A program made the position numbers and the translations under genes. From positions 84,890,139-84,954,138 of the forward strand of contig JAKSZU010000009.1 of the NCBI GenBank assembly GCA_026018925.1: a DNA stretch of 64,000 nucleotides, written 5' to 3'. Positions within the stretch are counted from its first letter, which is position 1, and the number at the start of each line of letters is the position of its first letter. The notes beneath the pieces were generated by a model. That model saw nothing but the letters and a program-made list of their open reading frames with translations, made no database searches and had not been told where the DNA came from. This document shows, in pieces, positions 35,339 to 47,655 of the stretch. Source of the stretch: Tupaia tana (taxonomy: Eukaryota; Chordata; Mammalia; Scandentia; Tupaiidae).

Positions 35339-35603
35339 GGGACCAGCAGTTAGCGTAATGGCTATGTCGCTGGACTCCCACGTAGTCGACCGCGGTTCGA
35401 GTCCCGGACCCGGCGACTTAAACTCACGCCGGGTGCGTGTGCGTGCGTGCCCAAGATCCCGAGAGGAGAATGGAGGAGAAGGGATTGCGGCGTGGCCATC
35501 CCCCCTGGGGGGTGATTTCCTGCTTTCTATCTCTCTGTCTCTCTCTGTCTGTCTGGCGAGCGCACGCGCCCTATAGCAAAAACCTCTCCAAAAAAAGAAA
35601 AAA
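35339..35603 (+). mobile_element. Young tRNA-derived SINE in L1-C ORF2 (best copy)
   Basis: This is the cleanest copy. The pol III A box is TTAGCGTAATGG (35350-35361) and the B box is a perfect GGTTCGAGTCC (35394-35404). The body contains GGAGAATGGAGGAGAAGGGA, then a CTGTCTNTCT-rich block, GCGCCCTATAGCAAAAACCTC and an A-rich tail. Perfect duplication AAAAATCAGTTGCCT at 35323-35337 and 35604-35618. The parental tRNA is not certain; the anticodon-arm region resembles arginine-type tRNAs only weakly. Confidence 0.95.
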
Positions 35604-38321
35604 AAAAATCAGTTGCCTGTATCTTTGAGCATTTATTTATGGGGATTCTATTCTGTTCCATTGGTCCACGTGTCTACTTCTGTGCCAGTACCATGCTGTT
35701 TTGATTACCACAGCTTTGTAGTATATTTTTGGGTCAGAGAGTGAGATGCCACCCACTCCACTCTTCTTGTGCAGAATTGTTTTGGCAATATGAGGTCTTT
35801 TATGATTCCAGACGAATTTTATGATTGTCTTTTCTAGATCTGTGAAGAATATGTCTGGTACTTTGATTGACATTGCATTAAATAAGTAGGTTAATTTGGG
35901 TAGAATTGCCATTTTGATTATATTAATTATTCCAATCCAGGAACATGGGATGTCCTTCCACTTTTTTGTGTAATTTGAAATTTCTTTTTTAATCTTCTCA
36001 TAGTTTTCCTTGTGAAGGTCTTTAGCTTCTTTGGTTAGATTTATTCCTAAATATCTTATACTTTTGATGGCTATGGTAAATGGAATAACTTTTTTCAGTT
36101 CTAATTCAGTCTGCCTGTTACTCATATATAGAAATGCTACCAATTTCTGAATATTGATTTTATATCCTGCAACATTACTGTATTCATGTATTACTTCCAG
36201 TATTTTTTCCATGGAGACCATTGGGTCTTCTATGTATACACTCATGTCATCTGCAAATAGAGATAGTTTCACCTCTTCTTTTCCTATTTGAATGCCTTTT
36301 ATTTTTTCCTCTTTTCTGATTGCATTGGTGAGGACTTCCAGTAGTATATTAAAAAGGAGTGGAGAAAGTGGGCATCCTTGTCTTGTTCCTGTGTTTAGTG
36401 GGAAAGATTTCAGCTTTTCTCCATTCAGGATGATGCTCACTATGGGCTTTTCATAGATGGCTTTTATTGTGTTGAGAAATGGCTCTTCTATGCTGATTTT
36501 GCTGAGAGTCTTGATCATGAAGGGATGTTGTGTCTTATCAAATGCTTTTTCTACATCAATTGATATGACCATATGGTTTTTATCTTTATTCCTGTTAATA
36601 TAATGTATTACATTTATGGTTTTGCATATGTTGAACCAACCTTGCATTCCTGGGATAAAGCCTACACGATCATGGTGTATGATCATTTTTCTAAGATGTT
36701 GAATATGATTTGCTAGTATATCATTGAGAATCTTTGCATCTATATTCACCAGAGATATTGGTCTATAGTTTTCCTTCCTTGTCCTGTCCTTTTCTGTTTT
36801 AAGGGTAAGGGTGATAGAGGCTTCATAGAATGAATTAGGAAGAGATTCACCCCTTTGGATCTTTAGAAATAACTTGAGCAGAATGGGAGTTAACTCTTCT
36901 TTGAAAGTTTTGTAGAATTCACAGGTGAATCCATCAGGGGCAGGGCTTTTCTTTGTTAGGAGGTTATTTATCACTGATTCAATATTCTGACCTGTTATAG
37001 GCCCATTCAGACTTTCTATATCCTCCTGGCTCATTCTTGGTAGATTATATTTGTCCAGGGTTTGTCCACCTCATCCAGATTGTCTTGTTTCTTAGCATAT
37101 AGAAGTTCAAAGTATCCTCCAATAATGTTTTTAATTTCTACTATGTCTGTTGTTATATTACCAGCTTCATTGCAGATTTGATTCACCTGGTTTCTTTCTC
37201 TGTTCTTCTTAATAAGTGTCGCTAGTGATGTATCGATTTTGTTTATACGTTCAAAGAACCAACTTTTACTTTCATTTATTTTCTGTATAGTACATATATT
37301 TTCTATTTCATTTATTTCTGCTCGGATCTTTATTATCTCCTTTTTCTTGGAATTTTTGGATCTTTTTGCTGTTGCTTTTCCAATTCTCTGAGGCATGATG
37401 TTAGGTAATCTATTTTCCTTCTTTCTGTCTTCCTTTTATGTGCACTAATTGCTATGAACTTCCCTCTTATGACTGCTTTAGCGGTGTCCCAAAGAATATG
37501 GAAACTCGTGTCCTCTTTGTCATTGGTTTCCATGAATCTTTGAGTTCAGTCTTTATTTCATTGGTAGTCGTGGAGTCAATCGGGAGTAGGTTATTTAGTT
37601 TCAATTTATTTTAGTATTTTTGAGGATTTCTCTTGAAATTAAACTCAAGTTTAATTCCAACATGGTCAGAGAAGATGCTGGAAATAGTTTCTATGCCTTT
37701 GAATCTGTAGAGGCTTGCTTTGTGCCCTATGTTGTGGTCAATATTTGAAAAGGTTCCATGTGGCACTGAGAAAAAAAGTGTTCCTCGTGGTTTTTGCATG
37801 GAAAGTTCTACAGATGTTTGTTAAGACCATTTGATTGATTGTATCTTTCAGATCCATTATCTCTTTATCTATTTTTTGTCTAGATGATCTGTCCAGAGGG
37901 GATAGTGCAGTGTTGAGGTCTCCAACAATCAGTGTATTGCAGTCTATCTTTCCTTTTTAGATCTAACAGTCTTTCATTCACATATTTGGGTGCTCCTGTG
38001 TTGAGGGCAGAGATATTTATAAGCATTATATCTTCTTGATCTATTGATCCTTTTACTACAATATAGTGCCCTTTTTTGTCTCTTCAAACAGTTTTTGTTT
38101 TAAAGCCTATTTTGTCAGAAATTAGTATCACAACTCCAGCTCTTTTTTGATTCCCATTTGCATGGAAAAACTTTTTCCACCCTTTCACTTTCAGTCTATG
38201 TATGTCTTTATTCATGAGGTGGGATTACTGTAGGCAACAGACAGAGGATTTCTCTTTTGTTATCTATTCGGCGAGTCTGTGTCTCTTGATTGGAGAATTT
38301 AATCCATTAACATTCAATGTT

Positions 38322-38582
38322 GGGAACCAGCAGTTAGTGTAATGGCTATGTCGCTGGACTCCCACGTAGTCGACCATGGTTCGCGTCCTGGACCCGATGG
38401 CTTAAAACTCACGCCGGGCGCATGTGCATGCGTGCCCAAGATCCCGAGAGGAGAATGGAGGAGAAGGGATTGCGGCGTGACCATCCCCCATGGGGGGTGA
38501 TTTCTCGCTTTCTGTCTCTCTGTCTCTCTCTGTCTGTCTGGCGAGCACATGCGCCCTATAGCAAAAACCTCTCCAAAAAAAA
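38322..38582 (+). mobile_element. tRNA-derived SINE near the start of L1-C ORF2
   Basis: Full-length and CpG-rich. Duplication ATTCAATGTT at 38312-38321 and 38583-38592. Confidence 0.92.
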
Positions 38583-38680
38583 ATTCAATGTTATTATCGA
38601 TGTTTCCAGATATGTCCCAAACTTTCAGTTGGCCATTGTCTTAGCTGCCTTTTATTCCTTTGTTTCTGTCTGTTAATTCT

Positions 38681-38954
38681 TTTTTATTTTATTTTATTTT
38701 ATTTGAGAGGCTTTTGCTATAGGACGCATGTGCTCACCAGACAGATAGAGAAAGACAGAGAGACAGAAAGCGAGAAATCACCCACCAGGGGGGATGGCCA
38801 TGCCTCTGTCCCTTCTCCTCCGTTCTCCTCTCGGGATCTTGGGCACACACGCACACGTACCCGGCGTGAGTTTTAAGCCACCAGGTCCAGGATGCGAACC
38901 GCGGTCGACTACATGGGAGTCCAGCGACATAGCCATTATGCCAACTGCTGGTCC
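38681..38954 (-). mobile_element. tRNA-derived SINE (minus) between L1-C ORF1 and ORF2
   Basis: Starts with a TTTTATTTTA-rich tail. Perfect duplication CTGTCTGTTAATTCT at 38666-38680 and 38955-38969. It sits in the short inter-ORF region. Confidence 0.92.
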
Positions 38955-38971
38955 CTGTCTGTTAATTCTCT

Positions 38972-40078
38972 CGTTTTCCTGGAATAGTACTTTCTTCAGG
39001 GTTTCTTGAAGAGCTGGTCTGGTGCTGGCGAATTCTTTCAGGTTTTGTTTGTCTGAAAAGATATTAATTTTTTTCCCATATAAAGGATAGTCTTGCAGGC
39101 TATAATAATCTTGGTTGAAATTGTTTCTCTCTTAACACTTTCAATACATCTTCCCATTCTTTCCTGGCTTGCATTGCTTCCATTGAGAGTTCCTGTGTTA
39201 GCCTGATGGGATGACTTTGTAATTCACTTCTCATTCCTCTCTTGCCAGTTTTAGTAGCAGTTTTATCTGTGGTCTTGGACCGTCTGGCTAAGTTATACCT
39301 TGGGGAAAATCTTGTGTGGTGGAGTCTATTTGGGGACCTTTGTATTTCTTAGGTCTGGATGCTTGAGTACCTCTCAAGATTTGGGAAATTTTCTTCCAAG
39401 GTTTTATGTAATGGATTTTCCATGTCGTTAGTTTCTTCACCTTATGGGATGCCAATTATTCTGATGTTTGCGTGCCTTATGGAGTCTAGTATTTCTCGTA
39501 TATTATCCTTGTGTGTTTTTATTTTCTCTATCTTTTTGGTGGTTTATTCTAGGTCAGAGGTTTTATCTTCAACATCAGAGATTTGATCTTCAGCATGGCC
39601 TAATCGACTTTTAATACTTTCAAGGGAGTTATTTTATTTCTTCTATTACAGACTTGACCTGTAAAATAGCTCCATCTCATTCTTTCTCAGGGTGCCCATT
39701 TCTTCTTTCATATCGTGGAAGAACTTCTAATCTCCTGGTTTTTGTTGTCTCTTTTCTGTTCCAACTCATAAAATTTGTTCCCCAAAACTTTCTAAATTTT
39801 TTTTTTTGGAGAGATTTTTGCTATAGGGTGCGTGTGCTTGCCAGACAGACAGAGAGAGACAGAAAGAGACGAATCACCCCCCAGGGGGGATGGCCATGCC
39901 ACAATCCCTTCCCCTCCATTCTCCTCTCGGGATCTTGGGCACACACACACACACATGCTCAGTGTGAGTTTTAAGCCACCAGGTCCGGGACTTGAACTGC
40001 AGTTGACTACATGGGAGTCTAGCAACAGAGCCATTATGCTAACTGCTGGTCACAAAACTTTCTAAATTCTTTAACTGA
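38972..40078 (-). pseudogene. L1-C ORF1, broken
   Basis: The C-terminal and RRM domains read on the minus strand from about 39560 to 38980. The coiled coil lies right of that. The usual ATG of the MSK start is mutated (ATG to TTT near 40070), and a SINE splits the N-terminal part at 39799-40052. Confidence 0.78.
39799..40052 (-). mobile_element. tRNA-derived SINE (minus) in L1-C ORF1
   Basis: Perfect duplication CAAAACTTTCTAAATT at 39783-39798 and 40053-40068. The (CA)n in the body is slightly expanded. Confidence 0.92.
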
Positions 40079-40499
40079 AATTTTGGTACCATCCTCAGAT
40101 TTTAGGAGAGATGGAGGGGAGTTACTCTGTTCCTTGGATGGAGACATATTTCCTGCTTTATTCAGACCTGAAGCTCTTCTACTTTTAGCCATTGGAAAAT
40201 ATATTCTATTTTGAATACCTCTTAGTAGCAAGACTGCTTTCCTTTAACTGTGAATCAATGTATATAGAAGTCTCTCTTCTGTTGTGCTTAGCAATGTGGT
40301 CTCAAGAGGTGTACTCCATTCAGGTGTCTGAGGAGTAGTATTCTGGTATTCACAGGTGGTTAACTACTGGGGGGAATGCCAGGGGACCTTATAAAACTAG
40401 GGAATATCAGAATTGTGATTCTAGATCTGTCTAATGCCTATGACAGGGTGGAGAATGAGGAAGAGAGAATAATGTTAGAGTAAAGAAAAGAGTACACAG
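40079..40499 (-). other. L1-C non-repeated 5' leader
   Basis: Reverse complement is homologous to the L1-A leader. The joint to the monomers reads CCCTGGTGAAATTGC, the same joint as CCCTGGAGAAATTGC in L1-A near 7907. Confidence 0.78.
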
Positions 40500-40814
40500 G
40501 GGATTAAAGGAAAAGTTGTGCAATTTCACCAGGGACCGAGAGATGAAACTTGGGTGCTCCTGGAGGGCCAAGGCTGCTCTATGGGACAAGTGAGAGAAGG
40601 GAGACAAGGAATTAACTAAACAAAAAGGCAGAACAGAAAAAATAAAAAAGTAAAAACCCTTCCTACCTCTCTAAAGAACAGGGGTCCTGGACCTGGGAGC
40701 TTGGAAGTGGGGTGGGAGCAGTGGTGCCACTGCCTCCGTTTTCCTTGGTGGACAGGGACCAAGAGATGAAACTGGGGTGCTCCTGGAGGGCAAAGGCCTC
40801 TCTTTGGACAAGTC
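40500..40814 (-). repeat. L1-C promoter monomers (about 1.5 units)
   Basis: AGGGACCGAGAGATGAAAC near 40533 recurs as AGGGACCAAGAGATGAAAC near 40756, a period of ~223 bp. The unit is collinear with the L1-D monomer, though diverged. The second copy is cut off at the L1-C 5' end. Confidence 0.78.
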
Positions 40815-40828
40815 GATGTTTTTTATTT

Positions 40829-40938
40829 TTATTATGTCTTTTGGTATATTGTCAGTTTTGTTGTAAATTTCATATACCTGATTTCTTTCTATCTTCTTCT
40901 TAATAAGTCTCACTAGTCATGTAATAATTTTGTTTATC
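40829..40938 (-). pseudogene. L1 ORF2 fragment between L1-C and L1-D
   Basis: Reverse complement of ORF2 equivalent to 44095-44205 of L1-D. It begins at the same ORF2 position (GATGTTTT) at which 33943 ends and 51345 starts. Confidence 0.65.
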
Positions 40939-40965
40939 TTTTTTAAATTTATTATTTATTTTTAC

Positions 40966-41224
40966 ATACATTCAATCACATTGTTTAGCTTACCAAGTGA
41001 ACATTTCAATATGTGAACATTTCTCCCCAGTCCAGTTGATCAAAATATCTTCAACAGATAACACCACACCTCCCCGTCCCGTCAATGCTCTACCTCTGTA
41101 TCCCTCCTCCAAATGACCTTCCCTAGGCCCCAATCCTCCACTCAGACTATGTCTGGCATTTACACCCATCTTTTGTGTTTGTATATCTTTTAGTCAATCA
41201 GTTTCGGTCATAGAGTGCAGACAC
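40966..41224 (-). other. L1-D 3' UTR
   Basis: Nearly the same as the L1-C 3' UTR: ATTCAATCACATTGTTTAGC and the CCCCAGTCCAGTTGATC block. Confidence 0.8.
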
Positions 41225-44200
41225 TCAGTATATATTAAGTGGGGACATACAATGTCTCTCTTTCATAGCCTGGCTTGCTTTAATCAGTAGTAAATCTTTC
41301 ATATTCTTCCACTTTCTGTCAAAATCCAGGGTTTTGTTGTTTTTTAATGGCTGAATAGTATTCCATAGAATATATGCCACAGTTTTTCAATCCATTCATC
41401 CATACGGGGGCATTTGGGTTGGTTCCATGTCTTAGAAATCATGAATAGTGCCACAATAAACATCAATGTGCAAGCACTTTTCCAGTAAAGAATTCTTCTG
41501 TCCTTTGGGTAGATACCGAGGAGTGGGATTGCTAGATCATATGGTAGTTCTATTTGTAGATTTTTTTTTTTTTTTTGGAGAGGTTTTTGCTATAGGGCGC
41601 GTGCGCTCGCCAGACAGACAGAGAGAGACATAGAGACAGAAAGCGAGAAATCACGCCCCAGGGGGGATGGTCACGCCGCAATCCCTTCTCCTCCATTCTC
41701 CTCTCGGAATCTTGGGCACGCACGCACACGCGCCCGGCGTGAGTTGTAAGCCACCAGGTCCGAGACGCGAACCGCGGTCGACTACGTGGGAGTCCAGCGA
41801 CATAGCCATTACGCTAACTGCTGGTTCCCTATTTGTAGATTTTTGAGGAATCTCCAAATTTTTCTCCACAGTGGCTGGACCAATTTACATTCCCATCAGC
41901 AGTGTAAAAGAGTTCCCCTTTCACCACACCCCCACCAACACTTATCTTTTTTTTTTTTTTAATCTTAGACATTCTGACTGAGTTTAGGTGGTACTCATTG
42001 TTGTTTTAATCTGCATTTTTCTTACAATGAGGGATGTTGAGCATTTTTTCATATGCTTTTTGGCTATTCATATGTCATCCTTAAAGAGTGTTTCTTTTTC
42101 CAACTAATTTTCCCATCTTTTAATAGAATTAATTGTCTTTTTCTGGAAGAGCTGCTTGAGTTTCTTGTGAATTCTAGTTATAAGTCCCTTATCTGATACA
42201 TAGTTTACAAAAGTATTTTCCTATTCTGAGGACTGTCTATTCACACTAATTACTGTGTCTTTTGCCATGCAGAAACTTCTTATTCTGATGTAATACTACT
42301 TGTCTACTTTGGGGATTTTCAAATGTACCTTGGCAGTCTTATTTAAGAAGTCTTTCCCTATTCCAATGTCTCCTATAGTTTCCCCAGGGTTTTCCAGGAG
42401 CAGTTTTATAGTTTGGGGTCTTAGATTGAGATCTTTGATCCACCTCAACTTGATTTTTTCCAGAGGTAAGAGGTAGGGGTCACATTCATCTTTCTGCAAG
42501 TGGAAATCCAGTTTTTCCAGCACCATTTGCTGAGGCTTTCCTTTTTCCACTGGATTGACTGGTACACCTTGTCAAAAATAAGTTGACTGTATGTATGAGC
42601 ATTTATTTCTGGGAACTCTATTCTGTTCCATTGTTCAATCTGTCTGCTTCTGTGCCAGTACCATGCTGTTTTGATTACCACAACTTTGTAGTATATTTTT
42701 GGGTCAGGGAGTGAGATACCACCCATTCCACTCTTCCTGTGCAGAATTTCTTTGGCAATAGAGTGTCCTTTATGTTTCCAGACAAAATTTATGATCGTCT
42801 TTCCAAGATCTGTGAAGAATGTGTCTGGTACTTTGATTGGCATTCCATTAAATATGTAGATTAATTTGGGTAAAATTGCCATTTTGATTATATTAATTTT
42901 TCCAATCCAGTAACATGAGATATCCTGCAACTTTTTTTGTGTCATTTTCAATTTCTTTTTTTATCTTCTCGTAGTTTTGCTTGTGGAGGTCTTTAACTTC
43001 TTTGGTTAGATTTATTCCTAAATATCTTATACTTTTTGTGGCTATGATAAATGGAACAAATTTTTTCAGTTCTATCTCCGTCTTCCTGTTATTCATATAT
43101 AGAAATGCTATAGATTTCTGTTTGTTAATTTTGTATCCTGCAAATTTACTGTATTCATCATATTACTTCCAGAATTTTTTTATGGAAACCATTGGGTCTT
43201 CTATGTATAAAATCATGTCATCTGCAAATAGAGAGAATTTCACCTCATCTTTTCCTATTGAATGCCTTTTATCTTTTCCTCTTTTCTGATTGCGTTAGTG
43301 AGGAATTCCAGTATTATATTGAAGAGGAGGAAAGAAAGTGGGCATCCTTGTCTTGTACCCATTTTCAGTGGAAAAGATTTCAGCTTTTCTCCATTGAGGA
43401 TGATGTTCACTATGGGTTTTTCATAGATAGCTTTTATTGTGTTGAGAAATGACCATTCTATGCCAATTTTGCTGAGAGTATTGATCAGAAAAGGATGTCG
43501 TATCTTATCAAATGCTTTGTCTGCATCAATTGATATGACCATATGGTTTTTATCTTTCTTCCTATTAATATGGTGTATTACATTTATGGTTTTGTGTATG
43601 TTGAACCAACCTTGTATTCCTGGAATAAAGCCTACCTGATCATGATGTATAATCTTTTTTATAAGTTGTTGATACGAATTGCTAGTATCTTGTTTAGAAT
43701 CTTGGCTCTATATTCACCAGAGATATTGGTCTATAGTTTTACTTCCTTCTACTGTCCTTATCTGTTTTAAGGATAAGGGTGATAGAAGCTTCATATAATG
43801 AATTAGGATGAGATTCATCTTTTTGAATCTTTAGAAATAACTTGAGCAGAATGGGGGTTAACTTTTCTTTGAAAGTTTTGTATAATTCATAGGTAAATCC
43901 ATAAGGACCAGGGCTTTTCTTTGTTGGGAGGTTATTTATTACTGATTCAATATCCTGGCTTGTTATGGGCCCATTCTATATCTTCCTTGCTCAATCTAGG
44001 TAGATCATATGGGCACAGAAATTTGTCCATCTCATCCAGATTGTCTTGTTTCTTGGCATACAGGTGTTCACAGTATCCTCTAATACTGTTTTGTATTTCT
44101 ACTATGTCTGTTTTTATTTTGCCTTCTTCATTGCAGATCTGATTCAACTAGTTCCTTTCTCTCTTCTTCTTAATAAGTCTCATTAGTAGTGTATCAATTT

Positions 44201-45335
44201 TGTTTATCTTTTCAAAGAACCAGCTTGTACTTTCATGAATTTTCTGTATAGTTTGTTTATTTTCTATTTTATTTGTTTCTACTCTTATCTTTATTATTTC
44301 CTTTCTCCTGGGTTTCTTTTGGATCTTTTTGCTGTTGCTTTTCCAATTCTCTGAGACATGATATTAGGTGATCCATTTGCCTTCTTTCCATCTTCCTCTT
44401 ATGTGCACTAATTGCCATGAACTTCCCTCTTATGACTGCTTTAGCAGTGTCCCAAAGATTATGGAAACTCATGTCCTCATTGTCATTGGCTTCCATGAAC
44501 CTTTGGATTTCTGTCTTTATTTCTTCTGTAGTTTTGGAGTCATTCAGGAGTACGTTATTTAGTTTCCAATTATTTGAATATTTTTGAGGATTTCTCTTGC
44601 AATTAAACTCAAGTTTAATTCCATCATGGTCGGAGAAGATGCTGGGTATAGTTACTATGCCTTTGAATCTGTAGAGGCTTGCTTTGTGCCCTATGAAGTG
44701 GTCAATATTTGAGAAGGCTCCATGTGACGGTGAGAAAAAAGTGTATCTTGGGGTTTTTGGATGGAAAGTTCTATAGATGTTTGTTAAGTCCATTTGATTC
44801 ATGGCATTAGTTAGATCGTCTATCTCTTTACCTATTTTTTGTCTAGATGATCTGCCCAGAAGGGATAGTGCAGAGTTGAGGTCTCCAATAATTAACGTGT
44901 TGCAGTCTATCTCCTCGTTTAGATCTAACAGTCTTTCCTTCATATATTTGGGTGCCCCTGTGTTAGGCACATAGATATTATTAAGCATTATATCTTCTTG
45001 ATTGATTGACCCTTTTACTACAATATAGTGCCGTTCCTTGTCCATTTGAACAGTTTTTGTTTTAAAGCCTATTTTGTCAGAGATTAGTATTGCGACTTCA
45101 GCTCTTTTTTGGTTCCCATTTGCATGGAAAATCTTTTTCCAACCTTTCACTTTCAGTCTATATATGTCTTTATCCATGAAGTGTGTTTCCTATAGGCAAC
45201 AGATAGAGGCTTTTTGTTTTTTAATCCATTCAGCCAGTCTGTGTCTCTTTATTGAAGAATTTAATCCATTAACATTCAATGTTATTATTGATGTTACTGG
45301 ACCTGTCCCGACATTTAAGTTGGTAATTGTCTTAG
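41225..45335 (-). pseudogene. L1-D ORF2, broken
   Basis: The endonuclease and following region is open for 302 codons at 44269-45177 ([29 protein letters not shown]). The FADD box lies at 43217-43228, and the palm/thumb pieces at 42445-43542 are in several frames. The stop TGA is at 41225-41227. The usual start ATG near 45328 is mutated to ATT and an early stop follows near 45195. A SINE interrupts the C-terminus. Confidence 0.87.
41565..41828 (-). mobile_element. tRNA-derived SINE (minus) in L1-D ORF2
   Basis: CpG-rich copy. Perfect duplication CTATTTGTAGATTTT at 41550-41564 and 41829-41843. Confidence 0.93.
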
Positions 45336-45377
45336 TTGCCTTTTACTCCTTTGTTTCTGGCTGTTACTTCCTTAGTT

Positions 45378-46222
45378 TTACTGGAACAATACTTTCTTCA
45401 TGGTTTCTTGGAGTGCTTGCTTGGTGTTGGCAAATTCTTTCAGGTTTTGTTTGTCTAAGAAGATTTTAATTTTTTTTTTCATGTAAAGAGTAATCTTGCA
45501 GGATACAATAATCTTGGCTGAAATTATTTCTCTCTTAACACTTTCAATACATCTTCCCATTTTTTCTTTTTTACATTGCTTTCATTGATAAGCCCGGTGT
45601 TGGCCTGCTGGAGTGACCTTTGTAAGTCACTTGTTTCTCTCTTGCCAGTTTTAGTATTTTATTTTTATTTGTGGTCTTCACCAGTCTGGATAAGATATGC
45701 CTTGGGGAAGATCTTCATGGGTTGATTCTATTTGTGGTCCTTTGTATTTCTTGGGTCTGGATGCTTGAGTACCTCTCTAGACTTGGGGAATTTTCTTCCA
45801 AGATTTCATGGAATAGATTTTCCATGCCCTTATTAGTTTCTTCATCTTCTGGGATACCAATTATTCAGATGTTAGGACATCTAATGGAATCTAGTATTTC
45901 TCGTATGTTATCCTCATGTTTTTTTTTTTATTATTTTCTCTATCTTTTTGGTGGTTTTCTCTAGGTCAGAAGTTTTATCTTCTACTTCAACGATTTGATC
46001 TTCAGCATGGTCTATTTGACTTTTAATGCTTTTGAGAAAGTTTATGATGTCCTGTATTACAGACTTCACCTTTAATTGTTCCACATGATTCTTTCTTAGC
46101 GTGTCCATTTCTTCCTTCATATCATGGAAGGACTTTCTTATCTCCTGTAGTTCATTGTCTCCTTTCTGTTTCAGCTCATATAATTTGTTCACCATAAATG
46201 TTTTAAATTCTTTCTTGGACAT
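45378..46222 (-). pseudogene. L1-D ORF1, broken
   Basis: Opens MSKKEFKTFMVNKLYELKQK at 46222, with 102 codons of Lys/Glu-rich coiled coil, then a frameshift at an A/T run (about 45915). The RRM and C-terminal domain read on to a stop at 45378, which comes slightly early compared with the GKTK-type end of L1-F. Confidence 0.85.
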
Positions 46223-46689
46223 TTTGTTAATGTCCTCTATTTTTTCAAGAAAAGGAAGGGAGTCACTGTGTTCTTTTGATGGAGACTTATTTCCTGCTTT
46301 ATTCTGACCTGAGTTTCTTCAACTTATAGCCATTGAGAGATGTGTTCCCTTTTGAATACCTTTTAAGAGAACGTTTCCTCAAATAGGAGCAAGTGTGTTT
46401 CCCTTTTGCTGTTTAATGAGGACTGCAGAATTCTCTCTTCTGTTGTGTTGAGCAATGTGATCCAAGGAGGAGTATTCTCTTCAGCTGTACAGAGAAAAGT
46501 ATCTCCTTTTTCAAAGGTGGTTCAGTAAAAGGGAGGAACCAGAGAGTCTTAAAATACTAGAATATGTCAGGACAGTAATTCTAGACCTATCTACACTGCC
46601 AGGGAGGGCAGAGATAAAGGAAGAGAGAACAAAGTAAGTAGGAAGAAAATAATAAGGAGAATAAAGAAATATTCGTGGGCTGGAGCATG
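46223..46689 (-). other. L1-D non-repeated 5' leader
   Basis: Reverse complement aligns with 7911-8398 of L1-A over its full length, including the GATAGGTCTAGAATTAC block and the TCTCCATCAAAAGAACACAG block before ORF1. Confidence 0.82.
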
Positions 46690-47655
46690 ATTTAGTGAGG
46701 GGTCCAAAGATTGAAGTGGGGTGGCTGTAGGGCTGAAGGCGTTCCTAAGTGATAAGGAGAAGAGAGAAATTTACAAATGAAAGAAGAGGAGAAGGAAAAA
46801 GAAAAAAAGAAAGTGTTCGTGGCTGACCGAGATAGGGGTCTCTGGCTTGGGGATCCCAGGACTGGAGCTTAGGTGGGGAGTCCTGCTTCAGTGTCTCTTT
46901 AGCCAGGGCTCCAAAGATGAAAGTGGGGTGGCTGTAGGGCTGAAGGCGTTCCTATGTGGTAAGGAGAAGAGAGAAATTTACAAATGAAAGAATAGGAGAA
47001 AGAATAAGAAAAAAATGTGTACTTGGTTGAACAGAGATATGGGTCTCTGTCTTGGGGGTCCTGGGGCTGGAGCTGGGGCAGGGAGCCCTGCCTCCATGTT
47101 TCCTTGGGCTTGGGGTCTGAAGATGGAAGTGAAGAAGCTGTAGGGCTGAGGGTGTTCCTATGTGATAAGAAGAGAAAAATTTACAAATGAAAGAAGAGGA
47201 AGAGGAAAAAGAATAAAAAAGTGTATCTGGCTGACATATATAGGGGTCTCTGACTTGCAGGTCCTGGGGCTGGAGCTGAGGTGGGGAGCCCTGCCTTTGT
47301 GTCCCTTGGGCCAGGGGTCTGAAGATGGAAGTGGGGTGGCTGTAGGGCTGAAGGTATTCCTATGTGGTAAGCAGAAGAAAGAAATTTTCAAATGAAAGAA
47401 GAGGAGAAGGATAAAGAAAAAAAAGTGTACCTCGCTGACAGAGATAGGTGTCCCTGGCTTGGGGGTCCTGAGGCTGGAGCTGGAGCAGGGAGCCCTGCCT
47501 CAGTGTCCCTTAGGCCAGGGGTCTGAAGATGGAAGAGGGGTAGCTGTAGGGCTGAGGGTGTTCCTGGTTGACAGAGATGGGGATCTCTGGCTTTGGGTTC
47601 CCAGGGCTGGAGCTGAGGTAGAGAGCCTTGCCTCAGTGTCCCTTGGGCCAGGGGC
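46690..47655 (-). repeat. L1-D proximal promoter monomers (about 5 units)
   Basis: GGTGGCTGTAGGGCTGA-type blocks recur near 46720, 46930, 47135, 47337 and 47540, giving a ~205-bp period. The last unit (47540-47655) is short: the A-rich GAAATTTACAAATGAAAGAA half is missing. The reverse complement of the unit is collinear with the L1-A monomer. Confidence 0.85.

Larger units (their letters stand above)
34245..38636 (-). pseudogene. L1-C ORF2, nearly continuous in the RT region but broken
   Basis: The longest open piece is 465 codons (35637-37034), running from fingers through palm with the FADD box at 36246-36257. The endonuclease part (about 37530-38636) is broken: the ATG at 38634-38636 is followed two codons later by TGA. 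Two SINEs interrupt it (35339-35603 and 38322-38582). The ORF2 C-terminus lies at 34245-34900 with stops. Confidence 0.86.
33961..40814 (-). mobile_element. L1-C: LINE-1, minus strand, inserted into an older L1
   Basis: Reading leftward: about 1.5 promoter monomers (40500-40814), leader, ORF1, ORF2 and 3' UTR, with a T-rich run (tail) at 33958-33987. It is flanked by a likely duplication, GATGTTTTGTATTT at 33944-33957 and GATGTTTTTTATTT at 40815-40828. Four SINEs have hit it. Confidence 0.82.

Noticed and set aside
35339-35603. Genuine tRNA gene
   Set aside because: A and B boxes are good, but the sequence continues into a fixed ~170-bp body and A tail, is flanked by target duplications, and recurs more than 20 times; it is a SINE.
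40815-40938. An extra full L1 between L1-C and L1-D
   Set aside because: Only ~110 bp of ORF2 is present, so it is a fragment of an interrupted older copy rather than a separate element.
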